Source: Salegentibacter lacus (GTDB taxonomy: Bacteria; Bacteroidota; Bacteroidia; Flavobacteriales; Flavobacteriaceae). From it: a stretch of 64,000 nt of DNA. The notes beneath the pieces were generated by a model that searched no databases, had not been told where the DNA came from, and was given only the letters and a program-made list of their open reading frames with translations. This document shows, one piece after another, positions 19,281 through 28,954 of this stretch (position 1 is the stretch's first letter; the number at the start of each line of letters is the position of its first letter). The stretch lies in assembly GCF_020164555.1 (NCBI RefSeq), contig NZ_JAIQZB010000001.1, positions 248,001 through 312,000 on the forward strand. The letters run 5' to 3'. Made by a program: the position numbers and the translations under genes.

Positions 19281-19335
19281 ATTATGTGATTTTCATCACA
19301 TATAAGTTTATTTTTCCGTTTTGTTTAAAGCTCAC

Positions 19336-19343
19336 TATATTTG
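19336..19343 (+). promoter_or_regulatory. -7 promoter element of KAS III-like gene
   Basis: TATATTTG exactly fits TAnnTTTG, 39 bp before the start codon. A TTTG lies upstream but only 12 bp away, so the -33 box is uncertain. Confidence 0.45.
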
Positions 19344-19382
19344 TAATTAGTACATTAGAGTTTAACCTTAATTAAAAGTCAG

Positions 19383-20441
19383 ATGAATATTAAAATTACC
19401 GGCACAGGTAGTTATATCCCCAAAGTTATAACCGCAAATGCTGACTTTGACAATCATGAATTTTTCAATCTTGACGGAACAGGATTTCCGCAAGACAATA
19501 AAACAACCATTGCCAAATTTAAGGCTATCACGGGAATTGAAGAACGGCGATATCTGGAGGAGAATTTAAATACTTCAGATATGGCGGTAATTGCCGCCCA
19601 GCAAGCTTTAGAAACTTCAGGAACAGATCCCGAAACTTTAGATTATATAATTGTTGCCCACAATTATGGCGATGTAAAACACGAAAGTTTTCAAAGTGAT
19701 ACAGTTCCAAGTATAGCTACTCGGGTTAAATATCATTTACGTATTAAAAACCCAAAATGCGTTGGATACGACGTGCTTTTTGGTTGCCCGGGCTGGATTG
19801 AAGGATTGATACAGGCTCAGGCGTTTATTAAAGCCGGAATGGCAAAAAAATGCCTTGTAATTGGAGCTGAAGCTCTGTCTCGCGTTGTAGATAAACACGA
19901 CCGTGATTCTATGATTTTTTCTGATGGTGCCGGTGCCGTAGTTTTAGAAGAAACCGAAGAAGAAGGTGGTATTCTCGCTCACGAATCGGGAACTTATGCT
20001 TTTAACGAAGCGAATTATATTTACTTCGGAAAATCTAACCGAACTGAAGCGCCAGACGATTTACGCTATATTAAAATGAACGGTCGTAAGATCTATGAGT
20101 TTGCATTAATGCACGTTCCTGCAGCGATGAAAACCTGCTTAGAAAATAGCGGTAAAAGTATAAAGGATCTAAAAAAGATCTTTATTCACCAGGCGAACGA
20201 AAAGATGGATGAAGCGATTATAAAACGCTTCTTCAAACTTCAAAATCAGGAGATTCCAGATAAAGTTATGCCTATGACGATTCAGGAATTGGGCAATAGC
20301 AGTGTGGCTACAGTCCCTACCCTTTACGATCTCGTGGTAAGAAATAAAATCGCCGATCAACACCTTAAAAAAGGAGATATAGTGATGTTCGCCAGTGTTG
20401 GAGCAGGAATGAACGTGAATGCGATTGTTTACCAATATTAG
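19383..20441 (+). CDS. 3-oxoacyl-ACP synthase III-like condensing enzyme
   Basis: 352 residues, thiolase fold. The catalytic triad appears as Cys135 (DVLFGCPGW), His269 (IFIHQAN) and Asn305 (ELGNSSVAT). FSDGAGAVVLEE is the conserved phosphopantetheine-side motif. KAS III enzymes start fatty-acid or polyketide chains from acyl-CoA and malonyl-ACP. It is longer than housekeeping FabH and has an N-terminal insertion (residues 20-45), so it may be a specialised paralogue rather than the main fabH. A methyltransferase gene follows after 1 bp, suggesting a joint function. Confidence 0.88.
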   Translation: MNIKITGTGSYIPKVITANADFDNHEFFNLDGTGFPQDNKTTIAKFKAITGIEERRYLEENLNTSDMAVIAAQQALETSGTDPETLDYIIVAHNYGDVKHESFQSDTVPSIATRVKYHLRIKNPKCVGYDVLFGCPGWIEGLIQAQAFIKAGMAKKCLVIGAEALSRVVDKHDRDSMIFSDGAGAVVLEETEEEGGILAHESGTYAFNEANYIYFGKSNRTEAPDDLRYIKMNGRKIYEFALMHVPAAMKTCLENSGKSIKDLKKIFIHQANEKMDEAIIKRFFKLQNQEIPDKVMPMTIQELGNSSVATVPTLYDLVVRNKIADQHLKKGDIVMFASVGAGMNVNAIVYQY

Positions 20442-20442
20442 A

Positions 20443-20964
20443 ATGTACGAAAAAACATTTCCTAACAAACGCTATAAAGAAACTTTAGAATTTTTAGAAT
20501 CCAACGTTCCGGCCCCTGCCAAAATTCTTGATCTGGGAGTAAAAAATCCTTTTTCAGAAATTATGGAAGCGCACAATTACGAGGTACAAAACACCAAAGG
20601 AGAAGACTTAGACTTAAATACTGAAGCCGTAGAAATTTCAGAATTTAATGTGGTCACAGCTTTCGAGATTTTTGAACATTTAGTGTCCCCTTATAATGTC
20701 TTAGCAAATATAAAAGCTGACAAACTAGTTGCTACAGTTCCCCTTAAATTATGGTTTTCCAGTGCTTACAGAAGTAAAACTGATATGCGCGATCGTCATT
20801 TCCACGAGTTTGAAGACTGGCAATTCGACTGGCTTTTGGAAAAAGCAGGATGGAAAATTATTAGCAGAAAAAAATGGACCAATCCAGTGAATAAATTGGG
20901 AATTAGACCAATTTTAAGATGTTTTACTCCAAGATATTACGCGGTTTATGCGGAACGGATTTAA
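20443..20964 (+). CDS. SAM-dependent methyltransferase-like protein
   Basis: 173 residues from the ATG at 20443, 1 bp after the KAS III stop. An earlier start would run back into that gene. The glycine-poor motif I is AKILDLGVKNPFSEIM, followed by FNVVTAFEIFEHLVSPYNVL, where the EHL block is typical of class I (type 11/12) methyltransferases. RDRHFHEFEDWQFDWLLEKAGW follows. The substrate is unknown. Tight coupling to the KAS III-like gene suggests a lipid or secondary-metabolite acceptor. Confidence 0.75.
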   Translation: MYEKTFPNKRYKETLEFLESNVPAPAKILDLGVKNPFSEIMEAHNYEVQNTKGEDLDLNTEAVEISEFNVVTAFEIFEHLVSPYNVLANIKADKLVATVPLKLWFSSAYRSKTDMRDRHFHEFEDWQFDWLLEKAGWKIISRKKWTNPVNKLGIRPILRCFTPRYYAVYAERI

Positions 20965-21014
20965 GCGAATTTATTTTTCTAAATTGAATCGCAGTAACTT
21001 CTAAATTTCGCCAT

Positions 21015-21863
21015 TTGAAAATCTATATCATTATTCCCGCTTATAACGAAGCTGAATTTATTGGCGAAACGCTTCACTCTTTAATAAATCAAAGTTTTCC
21101 GGCTAATAAAATTGTGGTGGTAGATGATGGATCTACTGATGCTACTCCAGATATTGTTACTGAATATGCTGCAAAACATCCTAAAATTTCGCTGGTTAAA
21201 AATACGTCAGAAGATCTTCATTTACCCGGTAGCAAGGTTATAAATGCCTTTAATGCGGGTTTAGAAAGCCTGGATAATTCTTTTGATATTGTTTGTAAAT
21301 TTGATGCCGACTTAATTTTTCCGAAGGATTATTTGGAGAAAATCAGCATTCATTTTAAGCAAAATCCCAAAGTAGGAATGGCCGGAGGATTTTGTGAAAT
21401 TCAGAAGGATCGAGATTGGATGCTGGAAAACCTAACCGGGAAAGATCATATTCGCGGAGCTTTAAAAGCTTACCGCAAAGACTGTTTTAAAGACATTGGC
21501 GGCCTTAAACCGGCAATGGGATGGGATACGGTAGATGAGCTTCTAGCGCAGTACCACGGCTGGGAAATAAAAACAGATATAACCCTGCGGGTAAAGCACC
21601 TTAAACCCACCGGAAACAACTACAATAAAAATTCAAAATATAAGCAGGGCGCAGCTTTTTACCGGCTAAGATATGGCTTTGTTATTTCTGTAATCGCTTC
21701 AGCTAAACTCGCATTTAAGAAGAAAAATTTAGGCTTTTTCTGGGACTGTATTATTGGTTTCTTAAGGGCTAAAAATGAAAAACGACCTTTTCTTGTAGAT
21801 CAAGAGGAAGGCCGTTTTATTAGAAATTTACGTTGGAAAAAAATGCAACAAAAACTATTCTAA
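21015..21863 (+). CDS. Family 2 glycosyltransferase
   Basis: 282 residues, GT-A fold. It has MKIYIIIPAYNEAEFIGETLHSLINQSFPANKIVVVDDGSTD and the metal-binding CKFDADLIFPKDYL (DxD). GWDTVDELLAQYHGW is the acceptor-side region. The start is a TTG at 21015, because the N-terminal beta strand begins at the next codon and no ATG lies nearby. It transfers a sugar from a nucleotide sugar to an unknown acceptor. The 3' end overlaps the convergent phosphatase gene by 9 bp. Confidence 0.92.
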   Translation: MKIYIIIPAYNEAEFIGETLHSLINQSFPANKIVVVDDGSTDATPDIVTEYAAKHPKISLVKNTSEDLHLPGSKVINAFNAGLESLDNSFDIVCKFDADLIFPKDYLEKISIHFKQNPKVGMAGGFCEIQKDRDWMLENLTGKDHIRGALKAYRKDCFKDIGGLKPAMGWDTVDELLAQYHGWEIKTDITLRVKHLKPTGNNYNKNSKYKQGAAFYRLRYGFVISVIASAKLAFKKKNLGFFWDCIIGFLRAKNEKRPFLVDQEEGRFIRNLRWKKMQQKLF

Positions 21864-23510
21864 TATTTCTGTTTCTTCTGCATCCAACATCATAAATAAT
21901 GGTTTTCCGGTAGTTCCATTTGGAAAAGATATTCCCAAAATGGATGAAACTGTTGGCGCGATGTCTACTATCTCTGTTCTTTGTGTGGTGCTGCCTTTTT
22001 TCACTCCGTTTCCGTAGAAAATTAACGGAGCATGGGTATCGTACATCAACCCGCTACCGTGGGTAGAACCCGTTCTGGAATAAACAATAGTTGCGGGATC
22101 TAAGACATATACTATATCTCCACTCCTTTTTTGATTAAATCCATTTTGGATGGCTGCACCTGCTCCGGTCACAAAACTCCCGCTGCTAAGCTGATCCCTG
22201 GTAAAAACTTTATCTATTTGATCTAGTTGAAGAATATAATGTGCCAATTTAGATTGTAGTTCTGAAGAACTAATTTCAGCTTCTTCCATCACTTCGTAAT
22301 TAAAGAAAATCTGGCTGTTATAAACACTTTCTATAAGTTCCTCTTCATCAAATTCTTCAGAAGTGAATTCTTTCAATTCTTCTGTAAATTCATCAGATTC
22401 AAAATATCCCGCAGGAATATTCACCGATTCTAAGTAAGCCGGCACATCCACCCCACCGTGATCTGCAGTTAAGAAAATAGTATAATTCCCTTCACCAACC
22501 TTTTCATCTAAATGAGTTAATAGATCGGCTATATTTTGGTCTAACCTTAAATAAGCATCCTGAACTTCTTTAGAGTTAACTCCGAAATTATGCCCAATAT
22601 AATCGGTGCTGGAATAGCTTAAAGTAAGTACATCGGTATCTTCATCCTGCCCTAATTCTTCGGCATCAATAGCTGCTAAAGCGAAATCTGTTGTGATATC
22701 GTTACCATAAGCACTGGCTTTTAAAATTTCAAATTTACGATCGGTATCCCCCAGTTCGGTGAGGTCGTAAGGAAAAGAGGCCGTTTCTTTTCCTCTATAC
22801 CCGCCTTCAAATTCATTTACATCGCTTCCGCTCTCTTTATAGGTTTCGATATCATATAATGTATTCCAGGTTTTTAAATAAGCCTCAACTTTATCTGAAT
22901 CATTAAAATCTTTCACCCATTGTGGTAATTCGTCCATATAAAATGAACTTGTTATCCATTTCCCTTCATCTGCTCCGTGAAACCAGTAAGCTGCATTTGC
23001 AGTATGCCCAGCCGGGAGAATAGACCCGCGATCCTTTAATGCTACTCCAATGGTTTTTCCCCGCATTTGAGTATGCAGACGATTTTCATCGGCGAAACTT
23101 GTGGTTTTCATTCTGTGTGGAGACATTTTCCCAGCATCATCTTGTGTACCAACAGACTCTACAGAATCATCTCCTGCGCAATACACCGATTCATGGATAA
23201 ATTTATCGTACCAGCCATTTCCTATAATTCCGTGGTTCATCGGGCTGGTTCCGGTATACACTGAAGCGTGACCAGGACCTGTATAGGTTGGCACATAATT
23301 AAAATGATTGTTCTTGAAATTATAACCTTCATTTATTAATTTTTTAAAGCCATCCTCACCAAATCTATCCCAAAATCTTGTAAGGTAATCGTAACGCATT
23401 TGGTCTACCACAATTCCCACCACGAGTTTGGGTTTCTCCTGCTTTTTCTCTTGAGAAAAAGATTGAAAAGTCAATAAACCGGTCAATAATAAAAATGTAA
23501 ATCGCTTCAT
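21855..23510 (-). CDS. PafA-like alkaline phosphatase / nucleotide pyrophosphatase family protein
   Basis: 551 residues with a signal peptide (ends QSFSQ). Metal and nucleophile sites of the alkaline phosphatase superfamily are visible. These are VVGIVVDQMRYDYL (Asp), TYTGPGHASVYTG (Thr nucleophile), SSTDYIGHNFG (Asp, His), TADHGGVDVP (Asp-His) and MYDTHAPLIFYG (His). This layout matches Bacteroidetes PafA, a periplasmic phosphatase that frees phosphate from organic esters. No PHO-box-like regulation could be recognised. It is a single gene. Confidence 0.92.
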   Translation of the reverse strand: MKRFTFLLLTGLLTFQSFSQEKKQEKPKLVVGIVVDQMRYDYLTRFWDRFGEDGFKKLINEGYNFKNNHFNYVPTYTGPGHASVYTGTSPMNHGIIGNGWYDKFIHESVYCAGDDSVESVGTQDDAGKMSPHRMKTTSFADENRLHTQMRGKTIGVALKDRGSILPAGHTANAAYWFHGADEGKWITSSFYMDELPQWVKDFNDSDKVEAYLKTWNTLYDIETYKESGSDVNEFEGGYRGKETASFPYDLTELGDTDRKFEILKASAYGNDITTDFALAAIDAEELGQDEDTDVLTLSYSSTDYIGHNFGVNSKEVQDAYLRLDQNIADLLTHLDEKVGEGNYTIFLTADHGGVDVPAYLESVNIPAGYFESDEFTEELKEFTSEEFDEEELIESVYNSQIFFNYEVMEEAEISSSELQSKLAHYILQLDQIDKVFTRDQLSSGSFVTGAGAAIQNGFNQKRSGDIVYVLDPATIVYSRTGSTHGSGLMYDTHAPLIFYGNGVKKGSTTQRTEIVDIAPTVSSILGISFPNGTTGKPLFMMLDAEETEILE

Positions 23511-23627
23511 TATATTTTGTTTTAAAGAAGTAGCTCAAAAATACTAAACTTATGAGGCTAAAGATTAATTCTACGTTAAATACTTTGGAGTAATTTTTTA
23601 GTATTTTAGCTTTACAAAAATTGCTTA

Positions 23628-24365
23628 ATGAACTATCTACACTCCATTGGGGAATATTTTTTAATGCTGAAGGGAACATTTCACCGAATGACAAAAGGTT
23701 CGGTTTTAAGAGGTTTAATCCTTAAAGAATTAGATGATTTGATAATTGGCTCCATGGGAATTGTGGCTTTTCTGTCATTTTTTATTGGAGCTGTAGTGGC
23801 TTTACAAACGGCCTTAAATTTAAATAATCCATTAATTCCCAAAACACTTATCGCCTATGCGGCCAGGCAATCTATAATCCTGGAATTTGCTCCCACCTTT
23901 ATTTCTATAATTATGGCGGGTAAAGTGGGCTCCTATATAACCTCCAGTATAGGTTCTATGAACGTAACCGAGCAAATTGATGCGCTGGAAGTAATGGGTA
24001 TTAATTCTTTGAATTACCTTATTTTTCCAAAGATTATCGCAATGTTATTCTATCCCTTTGTAATCGCCATTGCAATGTTTTTGGGTGTTTTTGGAGCTTA
24101 CGCAGCAGCAGTTTTTGGAGGTTTTGTTCCACCAGATCTTTTTGTACAAGGGCTTCAGGAAGATTTTATTCCTTTTCATCTTGTCTATGCCTTTATAAAA
24201 ACATTTTTATTTGCCTTTATTCTGGCAACAATTCCCGCATATCACGGTTATTATATGAAAGGTGGGGCGTTGGAAGTTGGTGAAGCCAGTACCACATCTT
24301 TTGTATGGACCAGTGTGGTTATTATTATCACAAATTACGCAGTAACCCAATTATTACTAAGCTAA
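23628..24365 (+). CDS. mlaE: MlaE-family ABC transporter permease
   Basis: 245 residues, about five membrane helices. The conserved family region is FAPTFISIIMAGKVGSYITSSIGSMNVTEQIDALEVMGI, with ATIPAYHGYYMKGGALEVGEASTTSFVW near the end. MlaE/YrbE proteins form the inner-membrane channel for phospholipid movement between the membranes. The ATPase gene overlaps its stop codon by one base (TAATG), so the two are translationally coupled. The MCE substrate-binding subunit is not adjacent. Confidence 0.95.
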   Translation: MNYLHSIGEYFLMLKGTFHRMTKGSVLRGLILKELDDLIIGSMGIVAFLSFFIGAVVALQTALNLNNPLIPKTLIAYAARQSIILEFAPTFISIIMAGKVGSYITSSIGSMNVTEQIDALEVMGINSLNYLIFPKIIAMLFYPFVIAIAMFLGVFGAYAAAVFGGFVPPDLFVQGLQEDFIPFHLVYAFIKTFLFAFILATIPAYHGYYMKGGALEVGEASTTSFVWTSVVIIITNYAVTQLLLS

Positions 24366-25132
24366 TGATAGAAGTAGAGAATTTACATAAAGGATTTGAT
24401 GGTGAGGAAATCTTAAAAGGTATTAATTATACGTTTGAAAAAAGTAAAACGAACCTTATTATTGGAGGATCTGGTTCCGGTAAAAGTGTACTTTTAAAAT
24501 GTATGCTTGGATTATTAACACCGGAAAAAGGTATTATAAAATATGACGGAAAACCTTATTCTGAATTTACCGAAGACGAAAAGAAAGACCTTAGTAAGCA
24601 AATAGGGATGATTTTTCAAGGTGGCGCCCTTTTTGATTCTATGACGGTTGAAGAGAACGTTATGTTCCCTTTAAGAATGTTTACTCACAGAAAGAAAAAA
24701 AAGCAAAATCTGGAGCGAGTAAAAGAAGTCTTAAAACGAGTAAACCTGGAAGGCTCTGAGAAAAAACTTCCTGCAGAAATTAGTGGAGGTATGCAAAAAA
24801 GGGTTTCTATCGCCCGTGCTATTGTGAACCGACCTAAATATCTGTTTTGTGATGAACCGAACTCCGGTTTGGATCCTAAAACTGCCACGGTAATAGATCA
24901 ACTTATCCAGGAAATTACACATGAATATGATATTACTACTATTATCATTACCCACGATATGAACTCGGTTTTAGAAATTGGTGAAAAAATCGCCTTTTTA
25001 AAAGATGGGGTTTTAGCCTGGAAGGGAGATAAATCACAAATTTTTAAGACCGATGATGAAACGGTAGTTGATTTTGTTTATTCTTCTAATCTATTCCAAA
25101 AAGTAAGGGAAGCCCAGCAAAAAGGCCTCTAA
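24365..25132 (+). CDS. mlaF: MlaF-family ABC transporter ATP-binding protein
   Basis: 255 residues from the ATG at 24365 that overlaps the mlaE stop. A longer frame starting in mlaE is not needed. It has Walker A IIGGSGSGKSVLLK, Q-loop IGMIFQGGALFDSMTVEENV, signature EISGGMQKRVSIARA, Walker B KYLFCDEPNSGLDP and H-loop IIITHDMNSVL. It powers the MlaE permease in lipid transport for outer-membrane asymmetry. It is convergent with the DUF389 gene, overlapping by 4 bp. Confidence 0.96.
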   Translation: MIEVENLHKGFDGEEILKGINYTFEKSKTNLIIGGSGSGKSVLLKCMLGLLTPEKGIIKYDGKPYSEFTEDEKKDLSKQIGMIFQGGALFDSMTVEENVMFPLRMFTHRKKKKQNLERVKEVLKRVNLEGSEKKLPAEISGGMQKRVSIARAIVNRPKYLFCDEPNSGLDPKTATVIDQLIQEITHEYDITTIIITHDMNSVLEIGEKIAFLKDGVLAWKGDKSQIFKTDDETVVDFVYSSNLFQKVREAQQKGL

Positions 25133-26571
25133 TTAACCGATTTTACCTGAAGCGTATCCAATTTTAAACGAACTTTTAACCACTTTTCAAAGCGTTGTTT
25201 TTCTTGATTGATCTGGCGGGCATTTAAATTCTCCTTCCAGCCAACGGTAAAAGTTGGAATTGTATCGGTTTTTGAGAAATTAGTAGTAATAAGATTAGAA
25301 TATCCTAATTCGTCTATCCCTTCATAGTTTATTTTCGCTTCCTGACTTAAATCGCTGAACGAAAATCCATCACCACGATATTTAGAAATTTCATTTTCTA
25401 AAAGAGCTATTTTTTCATCTTTATCCTCAATAAGCTCCTGATTTTTCATGTAAAGGTCTTCAAGAATACCACTCCTAACTCGTGTAGAAAGCTGATCTAA
25501 ATCTCCCGTAGGATCTGCGCCCTGGTGTATTATTAATTCAGTTTCCTTTAGAGCCTCTACATCGTCTATTTGCCGCTGCCAGGTTGCAATTGTGGCTTGA
25601 GGTACGCGCTTACCAATTAGATAAACTTCAATGCTTTTCTCATTATAATCATAGGAAGATTTTATGGTTTCAGTGCCTTCGTATCGCATCACAGTCGATA
25701 TAAATTCCTTGGCTTTAGATTCAAATAACTGTTCCTGAAGCAAGAAAACAAATAAAATCACACTGGGAATCATTACAATTACAGCGATGGTTGAAGCTAT
25801 TTGAGCCGTTCTTCTCCGTTTTTTACTATTCACATACTTTACTAAAGGAAAGTCAAGTACTTTGGTTACTACAAAAGTAGAAAGTGCGATAAATACCGCA
25901 TTAATAGAAAAAAGGTACAAAGCACCTCCCGCATAAGACCAGTTACCAATGGCCAAACCATAACCCACCGTACAAAGTGGCGGCATAAGAGCAGTTGCAA
26001 TTGCCACACCCAGAATTACACTGGCTATTGTTCCTTTTTTCGTTTTAGCGACAATTAGTGCCAAACCACCAAAAATAGCTACAAAAACATCTAAAATGGT
26101 TGGATAAGTTCTGGCTAAAAGTTCTGGAGTTTCTTCTTTAACCGGAGAAACAAGAAAATAAATATAAGCGGTAAGCACACTCAACCCAACCATTAAACCG
26201 AGGTTAATGAACGATTTTCTAAGGGTGAGCACATCGTTTATAGCCACAGACATTCCTACACCTACTATTGGTCCCATTAGGGGAGAAATAAGCATTGCCC
26301 CAATAACAACCGCCGTACTGCTCACATTAAGCCCTACAGAAGCTACAAATATGGAGAAAATAAGAATCCAGGCGTTATGCCCTTTAAAAGAAATATCTTT
26401 CTTTACCGCCTCTACGGTAGACTCTCTATCGGTATCATGTCTAATTTCTAAAAGCTCTCTAATAAGTGCTTTTATATTCTCCCAAATCCCTTTAGCACTT
26501 GCACCTAAATCTTCCGATTTTTGCTGGGAAGCGGGAGTTTGGTTATTTTCAGGTTTTTGATTATTATCCAT
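25129..26571 (-). CDS. DUF389 membrane protein
   Basis: 480 residues. A charged N-terminus is followed by a membrane domain with MLISPLMGPIVGVGMSVAINDV and IASVILGVAIATALMPPLCTVGYGLAIG, the hallmarks of DUF389 (TIGR00341 type). The C-terminal 200 residues are soluble, with a coiled coil (NQELIEDKDEKIALLENEISKY). The function of this family is not established. It lies 6 bp downstream of manC on the same strand, so the two are probably co-transcribed. Confidence 0.9.
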   Translation of the reverse strand: MDNNQKPENNQTPASQQKSEDLGASAKGIWENIKALIRELLEIRHDTDRESTVEAVKKDISFKGHNAWILIFSIFVASVGLNVSSTAVVIGAMLISPLMGPIVGVGMSVAINDVLTLRKSFINLGLMVGLSVLTAYIYFLVSPVKEETPELLARTYPTILDVFVAIFGGLALIVAKTKKGTIASVILGVAIATALMPPLCTVGYGLAIGNWSYAGGALYLFSINAVFIALSTFVVTKVLDFPLVKYVNSKKRRRTAQIASTIAVIVMIPSVILFVFLLQEQLFESKAKEFISTVMRYEGTETIKSSYDYNEKSIEVYLIGKRVPQATIATWQRQIDDVEALKETELIIHQGADPTGDLDQLSTRVRSGILEDLYMKNQELIEDKDEKIALLENEISKYRGDGFSFSDLSQEAKINYEGIDELGYSNLITTNFSKTDTIPTFTVGWKENLNARQINQEKQRFEKWLKVRLKLDTLQVKSVN

Positions 26572-26577
26572 ATAGTT

Positions 26578-27660
26578 TTAACCTAGATCGTCTCCAAATT
26601 TCTCAATAGCTTTTTCCCGCAATCCTTTTATTTCTTGTATTTTTTCTTTTGGAAAAACTAATAATACATCATCATTTTCTACTACCACAAAGTCTTTTAG
26701 TCCTTCTAAGACCACCACTTTATTATTTTGAGTTTTTATAATATTTCCGGTAGCATCAAAAGGAAGGAGACGTCCGTTTACAATAGTATTATTATGTTCG
26801 TCCTGAGGTAGTTCATCCTCGATGGATTTCCAGGTTCCTAAATCGTTCCATTTAAATTTTGCAAGAATCACAAACACGCTATCAGACTTTTCCATAATAG
26901 CGTAGTCTATGGAAACATTCTGCGTTTTATGGTAATTTTCATCTAAAAACTCCTGTTCTTTATCAGTATTATAAACATCATTTCCTGCTTCAAAAAGTCT
27001 GTAAGTTTCCGGTTGATGTTTTTTAAAGCTATCCAGAATAAAATTGGCACTCCAAATAAAAATACCTGCATTCCAAACATAATTCCCTTCTTTTAAAAAA
27101 GTTTCAGCCTTTTTAAAAGAAGGTTTTTCAGTAAATTTCAAGACCGGTTTTGCGTCTTCCCCTTCTTCATCTTTATATTTAATATAACCATACCCGGTAT
27201 TAGGAAAAGTTGGTTTAATTCCCAGGGTGATTAATTTATCTTCTTCGGAAACAATTTTAAAAGCTGCTTCTATATTTTCCTGAAATTCGATATCGCCCTG
27301 AATCCAGTGATCACTCGGCGCAACCAGTATTAGCGCATCTTTATTCTTCTTTTTAATTTTTAAAGCGCCAAGTAATATACTGGGAGCTGTATTTCTCATT
27401 TCTGGCTCCAGTACAATCTGTTCATCCTTAACCTGCGGCAGTTGTTCCTTTACGGCAGCTTTATATTCTTTGTGAGTGAGAATTATAATATTCTCTTTAG
27501 GCATTAGCTTCGCTAGACGATGAAAAGTGGTTTGAATAAGAGTTGAACCTGCACCCAAAATATCCTGAAATTGCTTAGGATATTTAGAAGTGCTTATAGG
27601 CCAAAAGCGGGAACCAATCCCACCGGCCATTAAAATCGCGTAATGATTTGTGTTTTTCAT
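26578..27660 (-). CDS. manC: Mannose-1-phosphate guanylyltransferase
   Basis: 360 residues. The nucleotidyltransferase signature is AILMAGGIGSRFWPISTSKYPKQF, with VAPSDHWI, FTEKPSFKKAETFL and NAGIFIWSANFIL. KWNDLGTWKSIEDEL closes the core. It makes GDP-mannose from GTP and mannose-1-phosphate for surface glycans. The isomerase domain found in bifunctional ManC/AlgA is missing, as is usual in this phylum. Only 10 bp separate it from the upstream sprT-like gene. The run manC-sprT-SDR-M28 looks like one operon. Confidence 0.95.
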   Translation of the reverse strand: MKNTNHYAILMAGGIGSRFWPISTSKYPKQFQDILGAGSTLIQTTFHRLAKLMPKENIIILTHKEYKAAVKEQLPQVKDEQIVLEPEMRNTAPSILLGALKIKKKNKDALILVAPSDHWIQGDIEFQENIEAAFKIVSEEDKLITLGIKPTFPNTGYGYIKYKDEEGEDAKPVLKFTEKPSFKKAETFLKEGNYVWNAGIFIWSANFILDSFKKHQPETYRLFEAGNDVYNTDKEQEFLDENYHKTQNVSIDYAIMEKSDSVFVILAKFKWNDLGTWKSIEDELPQDEHNNTIVNGRLLPFDATGNIIKTQNNKVVVLEGLKDFVVVENDDVLLVFPKEKIQEIKGLREKAIEKFGDDLG

Positions 27661-27670
27661 AAAAAAGGAA

Positions 27671-28270
27671 TTAATTTTTAAGCAACTCTACTTCTGCATT
27701 GGGCTGAAACAAATAAACCTTTCCCGTATCTACTTCCAGACATTCGTAGCGTTTTATTCTTCTTTCCCCTTTTTTAAACGTCTTACCGTTATAGATTCTG
27801 AAAATTCCTCCAATAGGAATTTCAAAAATATAGTTTTTATCGTTCTCCGGATCAAAACTTTTAAGCGCCACCGATAGTTTTGCATCGGTATCGCTACTGG
27901 CTTTAGGATTTCTAAAATGTTGGGCAATTACCGGAAGCAATCCTGACGGAAAAATTTCCGGTCTTATAAATGGTAACATTAACTCCCTGAAAGTAAATTT
28001 CCATTCTTGACCATGTGGCTTTATTTGTCTTCCAAATTTTTCGAAAGCTAGTAAATGCGCTATTTCGTGCACCAAAGTAATTAAAAAACGGTATTTATTT
28101 AGATTAGCATTCACCGTAATTTGCTGTGCCCCATTAGGCATTCTTCGGTAATCACCGTGCCTGGTTTTACGCTCGTTTACAATTTTTAAATGAACATTAT
28201 TGGCTTTAATCATTTCAAAAACCGGAGGAACTGCTCGTTCAGGAATATATCTTTCAAGGATTTCTCTCAT
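27671..28270 (-). CDS. SprT-like zinc metalloprotease domain protein
   Basis: 199 residues. TLVHEIAHLLAFEKFGRQIKPHGQEW gives the HExxH plus distal His of SprT-like enzymes. The N-terminus has the family helix LERYIPERAVPPVFEMI. The usual C-terminal zinc ribbon is replaced by RIYNGKTFKKGERRIKRYECLEV, with a single Cys. Members resemble eukaryotic Spartan, a DNA-protein crosslink protease, but the bacterial role is unproven. It lies 3 bp from the upstream SDR gene. Confidence 0.9.
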   Translation of the reverse strand: MREILERYIPERAVPPVFEMIKANNVHLKIVNERKTRHGDYRRMPNGAQQITVNANLNKYRFLITLVHEIAHLLAFEKFGRQIKPHGQEWKFTFRELMLPFIRPEIFPSGLLPVIAQHFRNPKASSDTDAKLSVALKSFDPENDKNYIFEIPIGGIFRIYNGKTFKKGERRIKRYECLEVDTGKVYLFQPNAEVELLKN

Positions 28271-28273
28271 TGG

Positions 28274-28954
28274 CTACGGCGTACTATTAGATACCTGAAG
28301 CAATTTACCATTATAATATTTATGCCCGGTAAGGCTAAAATTGGCAATATATTCCGCCATTTCTTTTGCTGAAAGCGGCACTTCCAGCCCGGGAAATGCT
28401 TCTTCAAGCATTTCGGTTTGTACCGCACCTAAAGCCAAAACATTAAAAGAAGGTCCGTTTTCTTTATATTCTTCGGCTAAAAGCTCGGTCAAAGTGATCA
28501 CCGCAGCTTTGCTGGAACTATAAGCCGAAAGCCCTGGGAATTTAACACTTCCCTGCACTCCGCCCATCGTACTAATATTCACAACGTGCGAATCTTTATT
28601 CATAAATAGCAATAATTTTTGAGTTAAACCGATTACCCCAAAAACATTGGTACTATATATTTTCTGAAATTCTTCTTTGGAAATTTCTTCAAAAGGTTTA
28701 TTTATAAGTGCACCTGCATTATTGATCAAAACATCTACTTTTCCCCATTTAGCTTCTATAAATGCTGAAACCTTTTCAAGATCTTCCGTCTTTGAAATAT
28801 CACAGGAAAAAGTAGTTACGTTGTCTAATCTCAGCTCAGAAACCGGTTTGTCGTTGCGGGAAAGCGCCAGTACTTTATATCCTTTTTCGGCAAAAAGTTT
28901 CACCATTTCAAAGCCAATTCCCCGGCTCGTTCCTGTTATGACAATATGTTTCAT
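28274..28954 (-). CDS. Short-chain dehydrogenase/reductase
   Basis: 226 residues, Rossmann fold. It has the cofactor motif ITGTSRGIGFEMV, NNAG in VLINNAGALINK, and the catalytic Ser and YxxxK in SAYSSSKAAVITL. NAD(P)-dependent; the substrate is unknown. Its start codon overlaps the stop of the upstream peptidase gene by one base, which indicates translational coupling. Confidence 0.93.
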   Translation of the reverse strand: MKHIVITGTSRGIGFEMVKLFAEKGYKVLALSRNDKPVSELRLDNVTTFSCDISKTEDLEKVSAFIEAKWGKVDVLINNAGALINKPFEEISKEEFQKIYSTNVFGVIGLTQKLLLFMNKDSHVVNISTMGGVQGSVKFPGLSAYSSSKAAVITLTELLAEEYKENGPSFNVLALGAVQTEMLEEAFPGLEVPLSAKEMAEYIANFSLTGHKYYNGKLLQVSNSTP

